From Mnemiopsis leidyi (taxonomy: Eukaryota; Ctenophora; Tentaculata; Lobata; Bolinopsidae), in NCBI GenBank assembly GCA_000226015.1, contig JH153334.1, forward strand, positions 90,416 through 126,184: DNA of 35,769 nucleotides. The letters run 5' to 3'. Below the pieces are notes generated by a model. The model did not search any database and was not told the origin of the DNA. It worked only from the letters and a program-made list of their open reading frames with translations. The translations under genes and the position numbers were made by a program. Below, one piece after another: positions 10,260 to 19,942 of this stretch (position 1 is its first letter; the number at the start of each line of letters is the position of its first letter).

Positions 10260-12297
10260 TCGTCTATTCGATAGGGATCCCATTTTGAAGTCAGCGATCG
10301 TGAACGGAGTTTTAAAATAACTTACAATCAGCTGGACTGGTTCGTCAGATTCAAAAGAGAATTTTACGAAAAAAACTTTTTGAAACTTGTGCTCTCGTGT
10401 GTATTAATACGTACTTGGCATTCTGGTTTTCGTGTCACTTAATAGTTCGCACTTCGCCAAATTAAATCTGGAGATGATCTTGGGAAAAACCAAAAACACT
10501 GAACTCTCATATAAGCGAGCTGTTGCAGATTGTTGAAATGCAATGCTGACTCGACCATTTCTACTGTTGTAAGAGTAGTTTTTCTTAACATTTGGAGTAG
10601 AACTTCAAAAGAACTTGTAAATTTGACTGAATGAACATCGCTGATTTTAGATTCCGTTCATTTGCATTGAATCTTGTGAATCGAAAATTGTTAGGTGCTT
10701 AACGGCTAGTTAAGAGTCAAATAGCCGTGATACCCGTCATTTTATAAACATTATGTAGATTGACATCCAAATTTATACAGTAACATCTACCTCGTCTCTG
10801 ATATTGTTAAAGATTAAAGAGTAATATTTTGTCGCTAGCAGTAAGACATCAAATCGGTGATGAGAATTGGCGAAACAACCTGGCGGGGAAGAGGGACACT
10901 TTCCTCTGCAACGACCGCCGGAAGGAAAATATAGAGGCGGGGACATGGTAAGAGGGGGGACTTTGAATGAATTGGTTTGCCCGTGAAATTTAACCGACAC
11001 GCGGGGTACATCGTCGAGTGCGAACAACGTAATCGGTCGAGTGATTAACAACGTTATTTTGAATAGGGAAAGTAAAATTGATTCGAAAATGCTCGTTGGC
11101 CTGATAATATAAGAAAATTGGTTATTTATTAAATAGCAGGTTTATTTATTATACAATAGCATAGGCTAACTGGCAATGTCTAAGACCAAAGAAAACAGGA
11201 AAGCTTGATTGCAATCTTGAGAAAGACAGACTCTATTTTAAGATAAACGGATCTTTCTTTCAAATATAAACCGATCTTAAGCCCTAGACCGTACGTTTCC
11301 GAATTAGAGTGCAGCAACGTCATGCAGCGGCGTAACGATGCCCCGGCCACCCCGGCTACGCCGGGGGGCGCCAAATCGTCATTAAAACATGGGACAATTT
11401 TGTAAGAGAAATGAAAATATCAGCTGTGAACTGTTAACGTTATTTGTCATCCCAGAGGTTTCGGAATCTTGAATGATGAATCATATCTACCTCAGCTTTC
11501 TGCTCATTGCTGAATAAGGAATTGCGGAGCTATTAAGCAAAGAGGACTCATGAGGTGAACTGTCCGTCAGAACGAAGATGAAAATGCAATGGAATAAAAT
11601 GCGCCAAATCGATAAATCGGATCGACGAGACGTGCGCGCGCGTCCGCCGCGCGGTAAGAGCGAAGGGGATGATTATTCGAGTCATTGAAATGTTTTCGCG
11701 CTAGCGGATGTTACTCATTTTTCTTAGGACCAATTTGTGGCGGTATAGTTTACAGATTCATGGCAAAAAATGATTTTTTTAGTAATCTGAAGAATGGGAC
11801 CCCTTTTCATTCACAGCAAATTGAAGATATTATCATTCAATGTCTATTCAATGGGACATTTTGTTTAATTTTCATCGATATATTTCGTGCTCAAGTACAG
11901 TCGTTGTTCAAAAATATGCGTGATTGCGCTTTTTTCGGTTTTTGCGACTTATTTGAGAAGGCTGGTGCATAAAATTTGTATCCGATATAGCTACATAACT
12001 TTTTCTCTAGTCAAGCATATGTTTCCTAGCTTGAATTCCAATAGATATTATCTTATTTAAGTTTTCATGGAAAAAATTCTGAAGATCAAAGTAAAAAATT
12101 CGTAAAAATTGTAGAAGGAACACAAAAATTAGAATTTCAGAAAATAAACTTAGGATATGATACAATCAACAAGCATTAACATAAGCGATAAAATTGAAAA
12201 CTCGATACCCTATCTCTGGTATCGAACAGCTCTAAATATTCAGATATTGTTCACTGTTCGATCAATACCATTCAACGGACATCAAAACAAAAGTTAT
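10260..12297. other. 2-kb intergenic stretch with CpG-rich patches
   Basis: There is no supported gene. Several CpG-rich islands (10870-10990, 11320-11380, 11620-11660) stand out from AT-rich surroundings. The sequence near 11324 (cagcggcgtaac followed by gcgccaaatcg) resembles the ends of degraded hAT-type DNA transposons, but no second end was found. The plus-strand ORF at 11685-11972 is discussed among the rejected items. The plus and minus genes on either side converge here. Confidence 0.45.
11350..11366. repeat. GC-rich hairpin
   Basis: A perfect 7-bp stem (ccccggc / gccgggg) closes a 3-nt loop (tac). It lies within a GC-rich patch next to gcgccaaatcg and probably belongs to a DNA-transposon remnant. 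No transcript evidence. Confidence 0.5.
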
Positions 12298-15200
12298 TCA
12301 GTTCCAACGACTTTTCTTGGATTTGGGCGGAGGTGCAGGGGGAGCCTTAAAGTCTGGATTTCGCGGTGGTGTGATTAGCGGAAGTGCAGGTTCTGAAAAA
12401 TTTTAATTTAGAAAATAACTTAATAGTAAAGCCTAAATACATTGCGGTTATATAACAGAATAACAGAGCCTTGTAAAGTACCTAAAGCGTACAAAACTTT
12501 AAAGACTTACTAGGTTGACTAGGAGAGGCTTTAGTAAATCCAGCGTACATACTACTGGACGGTTTTACAAACGTTTTGTCTTCAGATTTAAATCCCTTCT
12601 GAACAGAGTCGCTAGCTTTAGAAAATCGAGACATGTAGTTTGACTTCATTGCAGTCTTTATCTCAGATGCTCTGGTACCAGACCCGCCCAACGCGTTCAT
12701 TCCCCCGAACTTCTGTCGAGCTGACATGGGACCTTCCACCGCCAAGGAGGACGATCCTGAACCTGCACCCAGGCCCGGTCTGAGCTTCTCGTCGCTTCTT
12801 CCGAATCCCTTGCGGGGATTTCCACGTCCCTTCTTGAAGTTGGGGTCCAACATGGCTAGTTCCAACACGTCTCTCGGCACTTCTTGACACGCCATTTCCT
12901 GAGACAGATTGAATTATCATTCACCACTATTAATTTACAACTAACTAATTTATACAGATCGACATAAATGAACCCGACAACTCCCCTAAAAGCAACACAT
13001 CTAACACGTACCAAATGTTTGACGAGATCCCCGCAGAAACTCTTGTCCGCTTTAGTAAGGAGGGTGTAAGCTGTACCCTTCTCTCCCGCCCGACCCGTCC
13101 TTCCTACTCTGTGTGTATGTGTGTCTATGTCACGTGCTACATCGTAGTTCACTACCGTCTTTATCTCCTTTATGTCCAAACCTCGAGCTGGGAGATTTAT
13201 TTTTAAATGAAGATGTCTGTGTCAAGTGTGCTCCTAGATCATACAAACTTGTGGCTTCATTATAGTCACATGAAGACATAGCACATGTTTTATACGATTA
13301 ACATGACAATTATGGCACCTTCTAGAAAAGTAAATGAGGCTACTTAACCATGTACCACTAACCTGCTACTTAACCATGTACCACTAACCTGCAACATCGG
13401 TAGCGACCAATATTCTGAACTGTTGTTTCTTGAAGTTAGTCAAGATCTCGTTTCTCTCAAACTGCGACATGTCGCCGTGTAGCAGACCTAGCGAGTAATC
13501 GCACCTCCGTAACTTAGCCGCCAACTCTTCACTGTTCACTTTTCTCGTTACAAACACCAACACGCTGCCGGACGATGTGAACTCGACCAGCCGGGTTTGG
13601 AGCCATCTGAACTTGTCTTCTGGTTTGGAGTAGGTGTATGTGATCTGTGTTACATCCTGGTTAGCTGATCCCGCACCGTATTGCTCTTGTATGTGGATCG
13701 GACCTGGGTTGAAGTATTTGAATAATGAATATCTTTACAAAAAGAAAGATGAGATAATAAATGTATAAATGATATAATATAAATGCACGAATGTTTCTCA
13801 AAATAGGCAGACATCTATTTACATATCTATTGAGATATCTTAAGACCAAGATTGAAAAAAAAAAATTCAATTCAAACTCACTCTCAAGATGTTTTCGACA
13901 TAGTCTGTTGATCTTGTTTCTCATGGTTGCACTGAACAGTAATATTTGACGGTCAGGTCGACAATGCTGCACAATTGAGGCGACCTGAGGCTCGAAACCA
14001 AGATCAAACATCCTATCACATTCATCTAGGACAAGATATGTGACCCGGGATACAGCTACTTTCTTTTTCTTGATGTGATCAATCAGACGTCCCTGGAAAA
14101 GAAGAAGATTGTTTAAAGGAATGTAATATCATCGGATTGGTTAACAGAATTTTTAGACAGAAAATTCCAATATATACCTTCAACATTGCATGGCTCAAAA
14201 ACACACTTGCACTGTAACATACTGGGGTGGCGACGACGATTTCACACTGTGCAGCTAACGCCTTCTCCTGCTCGTACATATTTCCTCCACCGTACGCGCA
14301 CACCACCTTCAAATGAAATGCCCTAGTAAACTTCCTGCACTCCTGGTGAATCTGTATACACAGTTCCCGAGTTGGAGCCAGGACGACTCCGATAGGTCCG
14401 TCCCCTGGTTTCAGCTCTTCCTGGTCCATTATGTGTGGTATCATAGGCCACAAGTACGCAGCTGTTTTACCTGAACCTGTACGCGCTATTCCTATCACGT
14501 CACGTCCAGACATAGCAGCTGGAATAGCCTGGAATATATTTATTTTTACGATCTGAAGCTTAAATCTCGATTACACAAACGTTGCGCTTTAGTTTATGGG
14601 TTATCTGTTTGTTGGCTTTAAGCACATTTCATTTTGAGAAACATTAGATAAAAGTCAAATGCATTTTACGAGGGCATGTACCTGAGCTTGGATAGGAGTG
14701 GGTTTTGTGTATTCCTGCTTCCTAATCGTAGCCATACTCTGAGCATCGAAACCAAAGTGAGCGAAACTCGAAACAGGCTTCGGAGGATTATGTCCGGACA
14801 CTCGCAAACCGAGCTTGTTCCTCAACTCAATTACTTGCAGGGCGTTCAAAGCAGCTATTTCCGAGTGCTCCTTGTAGAAGTCTTTACCGAAGGGTGGATA
14901 TTCTATTTTAGAGTGATCTATAGGTTCTAGAGGTACGATAACTTTCTTCTTGGGAGTGTAGATAGGATTGCCGTCAGCATCGTACTCAACTTCCATATCG
15001 TCATCCTCTTCCGGGGCCACAAAGTTGGGGTTCTCCTCCATTGCTTTGAAGTAAGACTCCTGAAGATGTTACAGAGATGAAATCAATGTTTGTCTGAGAT
15101 GTCTATTATGCCACTTTCCTCAGGCAGCTAAATATAGGCTGAGGAACAACTTGAGCACAGCCCAGTGGGTTGAAAGTGTAAGCAATATTTAAGAGTCTAA

Positions 15201-18200
15201 CAAAGTACCTGATCATCATCTGCGTCAATGTCGCATCTTTGTCCCCTGAGAAACATAACGCTCAATATGCCCAACACCCTGGCTTACCTAAACCTCAAAC
15301 CCTGGCATACCTACCTGAACATAACCTTAACTCTTAACGATTTATTCAATTGAGTGACTATTCAGTGTGTATGTGATTGACTACATCTTAGATTTCAGAT
15401 TTCATATCTATATTTTATCTTATCAGTTTATCAGTAGTGCAGCTATTTTTATTTTTCAATTCTGCATGCTTATCTGTTATCTTAATATGACGTATATGAC
15501 AGAGTTTGAGAGTTGATGGAATTTTAAGCATTAGCAGGGTCACGGCTTCAGCCGTATATAAGGGAGAAGATTTTAGCCTTTACAGTACTATTTATTTCAT
15601 TATTTTATTTTATGTTGTTAGTATTATGGTTAAGTATTAGGGTTTTTTCTCTACTTTAGTAGTATANNNNNNNNNNNNNNNNNNNNNNNNNNNNNNNNNN
15701 NNNNNNNNNNNNNNNNNNNNNNNNNNNNNNNNNNNNNNNNNNNNNNNNNNNNNNNNNNNNNNNNNNNNNNNNNNNNNNNNNNNNNNNNNNNNNNNNNNNN
15801 NNNNNNNNNNNNNNNNNNNNNNNNNNNNNNNNNNNNNNNNNNNNNNNNNNNNNNNNNNNNNNNNNNNNNNNNNNNNNNNNNNNNNNNNNNNNNNNNNNNN
15901 NNNNNNNNNNNNNNNNNNNNNNNNNNNNNNNNNNNNNNNNNNNNNNNNNNNNNNNNNNNNNNNNNNNNNNNNNNNNNNNNNNNNNNNNNNNNNNNNNNNN
16001 NNNNNNNNNNNNNNNNNNNNNNNNNNNNNNNNNNNNNNNNNNNNNNNNNNNNNNNNNNNNNNNNNNNNNNNNNNNNNNNNNNNNNNNNNNNNNNNNNNNN
16101 NNNNNNNNNNNNNNNNNNNNNNNNNNNNNNNNNNNNNNNNNNNNNNNNNNNNNNNNNNNNNNNNNNNNNNNNNNNNNNNNNNNNNNNNNNNNNNNNNNNN
16201 NNNNNNNNNNNNNNNNNNNNNATTTCAGATTTCATATCTATATTTTATCTTATCAGTTTATCAGTAGTGCAGCTATTTTATTTTCAATTCTGCATGCTTA
16301 TCTGTTATCTTAATATGACGTATATGACAGAGTTTGAGAGTTGATGGAATTTTAAGCATTAGCAGGGTCACGGCTTCAGCCGTATATAAGGGAGAAGATT
16401 TTAGCCTTTACAGTACATTTATTTCATATTTTATTTTATGTTGTTAGATTATGGTTAAGATAGGGTTTTTTTCTCACTTTAGTAGATAGACAGATTATCT
16501 AGTAGCTCATATTTAATGTGTATAGTATTGTACATGTATGACAAAGTATCTAGTGGAAAGGTTTGTTGCTCTTCTAACTAATAAATCTTCAGTGTGAACA
16601 TGATCATTGATAAAATGATTGAAATATTACGGTAATTTCGCGTTTCACGTGTTACAAGATGTACGTGACAACTCTATTAGTCCTATTCATCATAAAGCTG
16701 ACTCCGTCAGTAATGCAGCTATTTTATTTTTTACTTTATTTTAGCCGATATCTAAACAAAATATTCAAACTCATACTTTGAAGGATTGACATCATCTAAT
16801 TCTTCTGTTGCGGCTTTTTTCTTTTCGTCTTGCTTCTTAATCTGTGTCTGAGGAAATTTTCCGTTCGAGAAAAGTAAAGCTAGCACATTTATTTTTTGTG
16901 GAATTGACGAGTTTCTACTTTTCTATCCCATAAAAATCTTAACTGCCTTCCAACTAGAATAGCCGACAGAAAAAGATTGTCACGAGAAATTGAGAAAAAC
17001 AAAGTAGGCTCAGCAAATTTTACCTCAATATTCGCCATGAAAGCATCTAAAGGATCTTCTTCGTCCGACTCTTCGTCTGCAGGAGCCGCTTCCTTGGTTT
17101 CTTCTTCCATCTGTTGTTCTGCATACGCCAGTAAATCATCGTCGTCGAATTTATCTGAACAAAAGGTTTCGTTACGCTAAGTTTGAACTTTAAAGGACCT
17201 GCTATACATACTTTTCTCGGAATTCGGAAACATAAAACAAGAACTGCAAATGTATCATGTATATTTAGATTTTACAACAATATATTTTTGTAGGATCCTG
17301 GGTCACATATCTTCTATATCACGGGACAGGCTTGCTCGAAATTGATAATTTATCAAATCAAATTCTCGCGATTAGAAAATGTGCGACTCTTCGGGCAGGG
17401 ATTCTGCTCTTCGTTGCTTCATTGATACCAAATCCGGCTTTCCATGTATCATTGTCTAAAATTCATACTATCCATAAAGATAAAGACGGCAAACACAAAC
17501 CTAAAGTACTCTTAGCAGCGGGAGCCTCTGAAAACGTCCGCCTAACTGGCGCTTCAGAAAACGTTCTCTTTTCAGTCGAACTTTCTGCAACTCCCCGATC
17601 CTCAGAAATCCGTCTAGGGGGAGATCTAGATCGGGATTTAGATTGTGTCTTGCTGCTTCGTCTGGGGGATCTAGAACGTCGCCTAGGAGACCTGGAACGT
17701 CGTCTAGGAGAACGTGATCGTCTCCGTGGAGATCGTGAACGTTTTCTTGGAGATCGACTACGAGAACGCCTCCTTTTGGGACTCCGTGATCGGGAACGTC
17801 GTGATCTTCGCTGCGATTCCTCGAACTGCCTTATTTCCTCGTAACTAAAGGAGGGTATTCACAATTAATATTTTGTAAGGAGATTCAAAGACTTAACGTT
17901 TTTCAATAAAATGTTTGAAAGGAATTCCTGTCAAAGTAAAAGCAACAATGATAAGATTATAGCAGTTGTGATAATCATGTTAAATGCATTGAGGAAAGAC
18001 AAAACTCTTACTCTTCTTCACTTAGTTTAGGAAGCTTTCTAGATGAGTCTGAAGACTGTGGTTTTGGTCGTTTACTCTCCTTTTCCTTGGAGACAAACTC
18101 TGAATTACGGGTAAGTTGTTCTGGTTCCTCTGTTGTCTTTATGTTGAATCCTCCGAATCCAATTCCCCTTTTACCGGGTGGACCCTTCTTGAAAAAGGCC

Positions 18201-18202
18201 AT
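12298..18202 (-). CDS. DDX42: DEAD-box ATP-dependent RNA helicase DDX42, with added RS domain
   Basis: The model has twelve exons and 880 residues: 18202-18012, 17844-17501, 17154-17024, 16847-16777, 15245-15209, 15059-14682, 14528-14223, 14092-13882, 13703-13389, 13187-13012, 12898-12511, 12392-12298. All join in phase. DDX42 is an SF3b-associated RNA helicase of the spliceosome. Matches: N-terminus KRGIGFGGFNI; DPLDAFMANIE; Q motif TPIQAQ (about 379-384); Walker A ARTGSGKT (399-406); PTREL; motif II DECD (509-512, human DEAD); SAT; motif VI HRVGRTGRAG; and tail KKSRWN (human KKSRWDS). Exon 2 adds an Arg/Ser dipeptide domain at about residues 76-141, absent from human DDX42 as I know it but typical of DDX46 and DDX23. 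The intron between exons 4 and 5 holds the N gap. A TAG acceptor lies 5 nt before the ATG. Confidence 0.95.
13340..13391 (-). repeat. DDX42: 26-bp tandem duplication of a DDX42 splice donor
   Basis: Two identical 26-bp units (13340-13365 and 13366-13391) each contain ctaacctg, the reverse complement of the CAG|GTTAG donor at the end of exon 9 (exon end 13389). Two identical donors therefore lie 26 nt apart. Use of the downstream copy would put an in-frame TAG straight after the normal junction. Confidence 0.9.
15392..15666. repeat. Left copy of gap-flanking repeat (contig end)
   Basis: The 275 bases before the N run match 16222-16488 from end to end. The differences are mainly single-base insertions, mostly extra T, that become denser towards the gap. 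This is the pattern expected of a low-quality contig end overlapping the next contig. Confidence 0.9.
15667..16221. other. Assembly gap of 555 N
   Basis: This is an unbroken run of N in the intron between DDX42 exons 4 and 5. Exon phases on both sides join correctly, so no coding sequence is required in the gap. The flanking duplication suggests the true gap length may be zero or negative. Confidence 0.99.
16222..16488. repeat. Right copy of gap-flanking repeat (contig start)
   Basis: This begins at the first base after the N run and repeats 15392-15666 in the same order and orientation, 8 nt shorter through scattered indels. It then continues into unique intron sequence. Confidence 0.9.
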
Positions 18203-18482
18203 TTAATCTACTTAAAGTAAACAGAAGTTAAACAAACAAAATCAACGTATACTGCTTAATTAAAATACCGGGATTCAAATTGCTGTATCATATTTTTCGG
18301 AAATCGGAATATAGCATCTAGATTCTAGAGAAGTCCTTCAAATTATGTTAAAGATGCATAGTACAGTGAGTATCGTTTAAAAAGTCAGTTAATCAATCAG
18401 ATACCTTAAACAATAAATTACATATTGATTATTATATAAATATACAAAAATAGGAACAAAAAAACTGTTTCACACAACACTC

Positions 18483-19592
18483 TCACGATTCAAACTTGGA
18501 CAAAATTTCTTTATGACCTTTTTTAAACTGCTCCTCTTCACGAAGCTCATTACTTAAAAGCTGATTTATTTGAGAAAAATCAAACGATCTCTTTCTCAGA
18601 TGATCCCACAATAACAACGATACAACCATGTGAGGTACAGTCCGACAGTAGTTAGCCACAGCTCCCTTGTAAAAACCTTGTAAACCTTCCCGCTGGAACA
18701 GTTTCTCGGCACACTCACGATTTGATTTGTAATACGCACCCAGCTCTTGATTGTACATTCGAGTACAGATAACGTCTAAAGGATTGGAAATAAGAACGAC
18801 AGGCATTGCACTTATAACACCACTGATGCACGAATTCAGAATAGCATCGTGCACACCTAAAGCATAAATTCCATGCTGAATCGTGGTAAATGAAAGAAGT
18901 TGAACAGTACTTGCGACTGAAACGCGCATCACAGCGCTAGTTCCCCCCTGAAACCCACTACCCAAATACCCCCGATGGCCTCGAAACGCATTCCACACGA
19001 CCCACCTTGCCTTCACGTGGTTGTGCTGCCACCCCACCGCTAGTTTTTCGCTGGCTTGTGATTGTGTCTGTATTTTAGCGAGATACGCAGTGCTAGCAAC
19101 AACTGCTCCCGCTGATCCTGACAAAGCGCAAGCTGCGGCGTATCTCCACAACACGGGCTCCTCATCTAGATCACTAGTTAAACCCCACTTATTACACTTC
19201 TCAAAGACAAACATCCTCACTGTGTTCATTAAAAACTGATAAATAAAAGCAGGTGGGAAACCTTTGTACAAGCCCCTGACACCCGAATCTCTGACAATAG
19301 CCGCTAATGATTGTGGTACAGTCTGGTACTTGACGGTGTATTTACCAGGAGGTCTCAGCTCTCCTTGTAGCTGGAACCTAACTTTGACAAGATCTAGAGG
19401 ATGAGACAGACAACAAGCTAGCCCCGACACGGTTCCCATGGTGAAGTAGTCCTTGTTGAGGTACCATTGCGCAAAGACCGTTGCTTTTTCTTGGGCGACA
19501 TCTGCGTAAGGCAGTTGAGCAGCGAACTCTAGTGATTTAGCTTTTATTAACTCTTTGATAGCAGGCTGCGAGCTTTCTTCTGACTGTGTCAT
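18483..19592 (-). CDS. SLC25A35: Mitochondrial carrier, SLC25A35-like
   Basis: The protein has 369 residues in a single exon, with three tandem mitochondrial-carrier repeats. Signature motifs are PLDLVK (65-70), a degenerate second one STAYLAK (167-173, Pro and acidic residue lost), and PLDVICTR (271-278). Stretches such as FQLQGELRPPGKY, YQFLMN, SEKLAVGWQH and RMYNQ match the SLC25A34/35 group, relatives of the yeast oxaloacetate carrier. It should sit in the inner mitochondrial membrane; the substrate is not proven for this group. Compared with human SLC25A35 (about 300 aa) it has an N-terminal extension of about 50 residues and a charged C-terminal tail of about 30. A CAG acceptor lies 21 nt before the ATG with a tiny uORF between. 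It is 281 bp from DDX42, on the same strand. Confidence 0.88.
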   Translation of the reverse strand: MTQSEESSQPAIKELIKAKSLEFAAQLPYADVAQEKATVFAQWYLNKDYFTMGTVSGLACCLSHPLDLVKVRFQLQGELRPPGKYTVKYQTVPQSLAAIVRDSGVRGLYKGFPPAFIYQFLMNTVRMFVFEKCNKWGLTSDLDEEPVLWRYAAACALSGSAGAVVASTAYLAKIQTQSQASEKLAVGWQHNHVKARWVVWNAFRGHRGYLGSGFQGGTSAVMRVSVASTVQLLSFTTIQHGIYALGVHDAILNSCISGVISAMPVVLISNPLDVICTRMYNQELGAYYKSNRECAEKLFQREGLQGFYKGAVANYCRTVPHMVVSLLLWDHLRKRSFDFSQINQLLSNELREEEQFKKGHKEILSKFES

Positions 19593-19609
19593 TTTACCAT
19601 GTGCAGCAT
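19589..19609 (-). promoter_or_regulatory. Seven-codon uORF overlapping the carrier start codon
   Basis: An upstream ATG at 19609-19607 opens a frame of six sense codons with a second in-frame ATG at 19600-19598. It ends in a TGA that overlaps the main ATG (ATGA arrangement). It begins 4 nt after the CAG acceptor, so it would remain in a mRNA spliced there. The layout suggests termination-reinitiation control of translation; this is inference. Confidence 0.55.
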
Positions 19610-19942
19610 TAATCTGTTAAGGTTAAAACTAAATAAGCCTATAAACCAAAAAGGTAAGGTTAAATATATCTGTGCAACGAATTCCATAATTTCTGGCTCG
19701 GACTTGTTTAAAACAGTTCCCTTAATTTTCCCAGATCAAATCATTCTTTCAATTAAAATCTAGACGCTAGACAATGAGTAAAGATATTAAACTTAGAAGA
19801 AAAACCTAAAATTCAATAACTTAATAAATTAATCAATCCTTCATCAGTTCATCACAGGCTAAGGGTCAGGAAACCAACACTCGTGCTGATTAAATCCAAA
19901 TCAAGATAAACATCTGAACACTTCCAGACACTCCGAAAGAAC

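Noticed and set aside
11685..11972. Plus-strand ORF containing FLGPICGGIVYRF, slightly like the last helix of an aquaporin, after a possible acceptor near 11726
   Set aside because: No NPA motif, no other aquaporin-like exon nearby and no donor structure; the resemblance is a dozen residues and may be chance.
17332..17844. 170-codon plus-strand ORF rich in Arg/Leu/Asp
   Set aside because: It is the antisense of the DDX42 RS domain repeats; the sense strand is supported by in-phase splicing.
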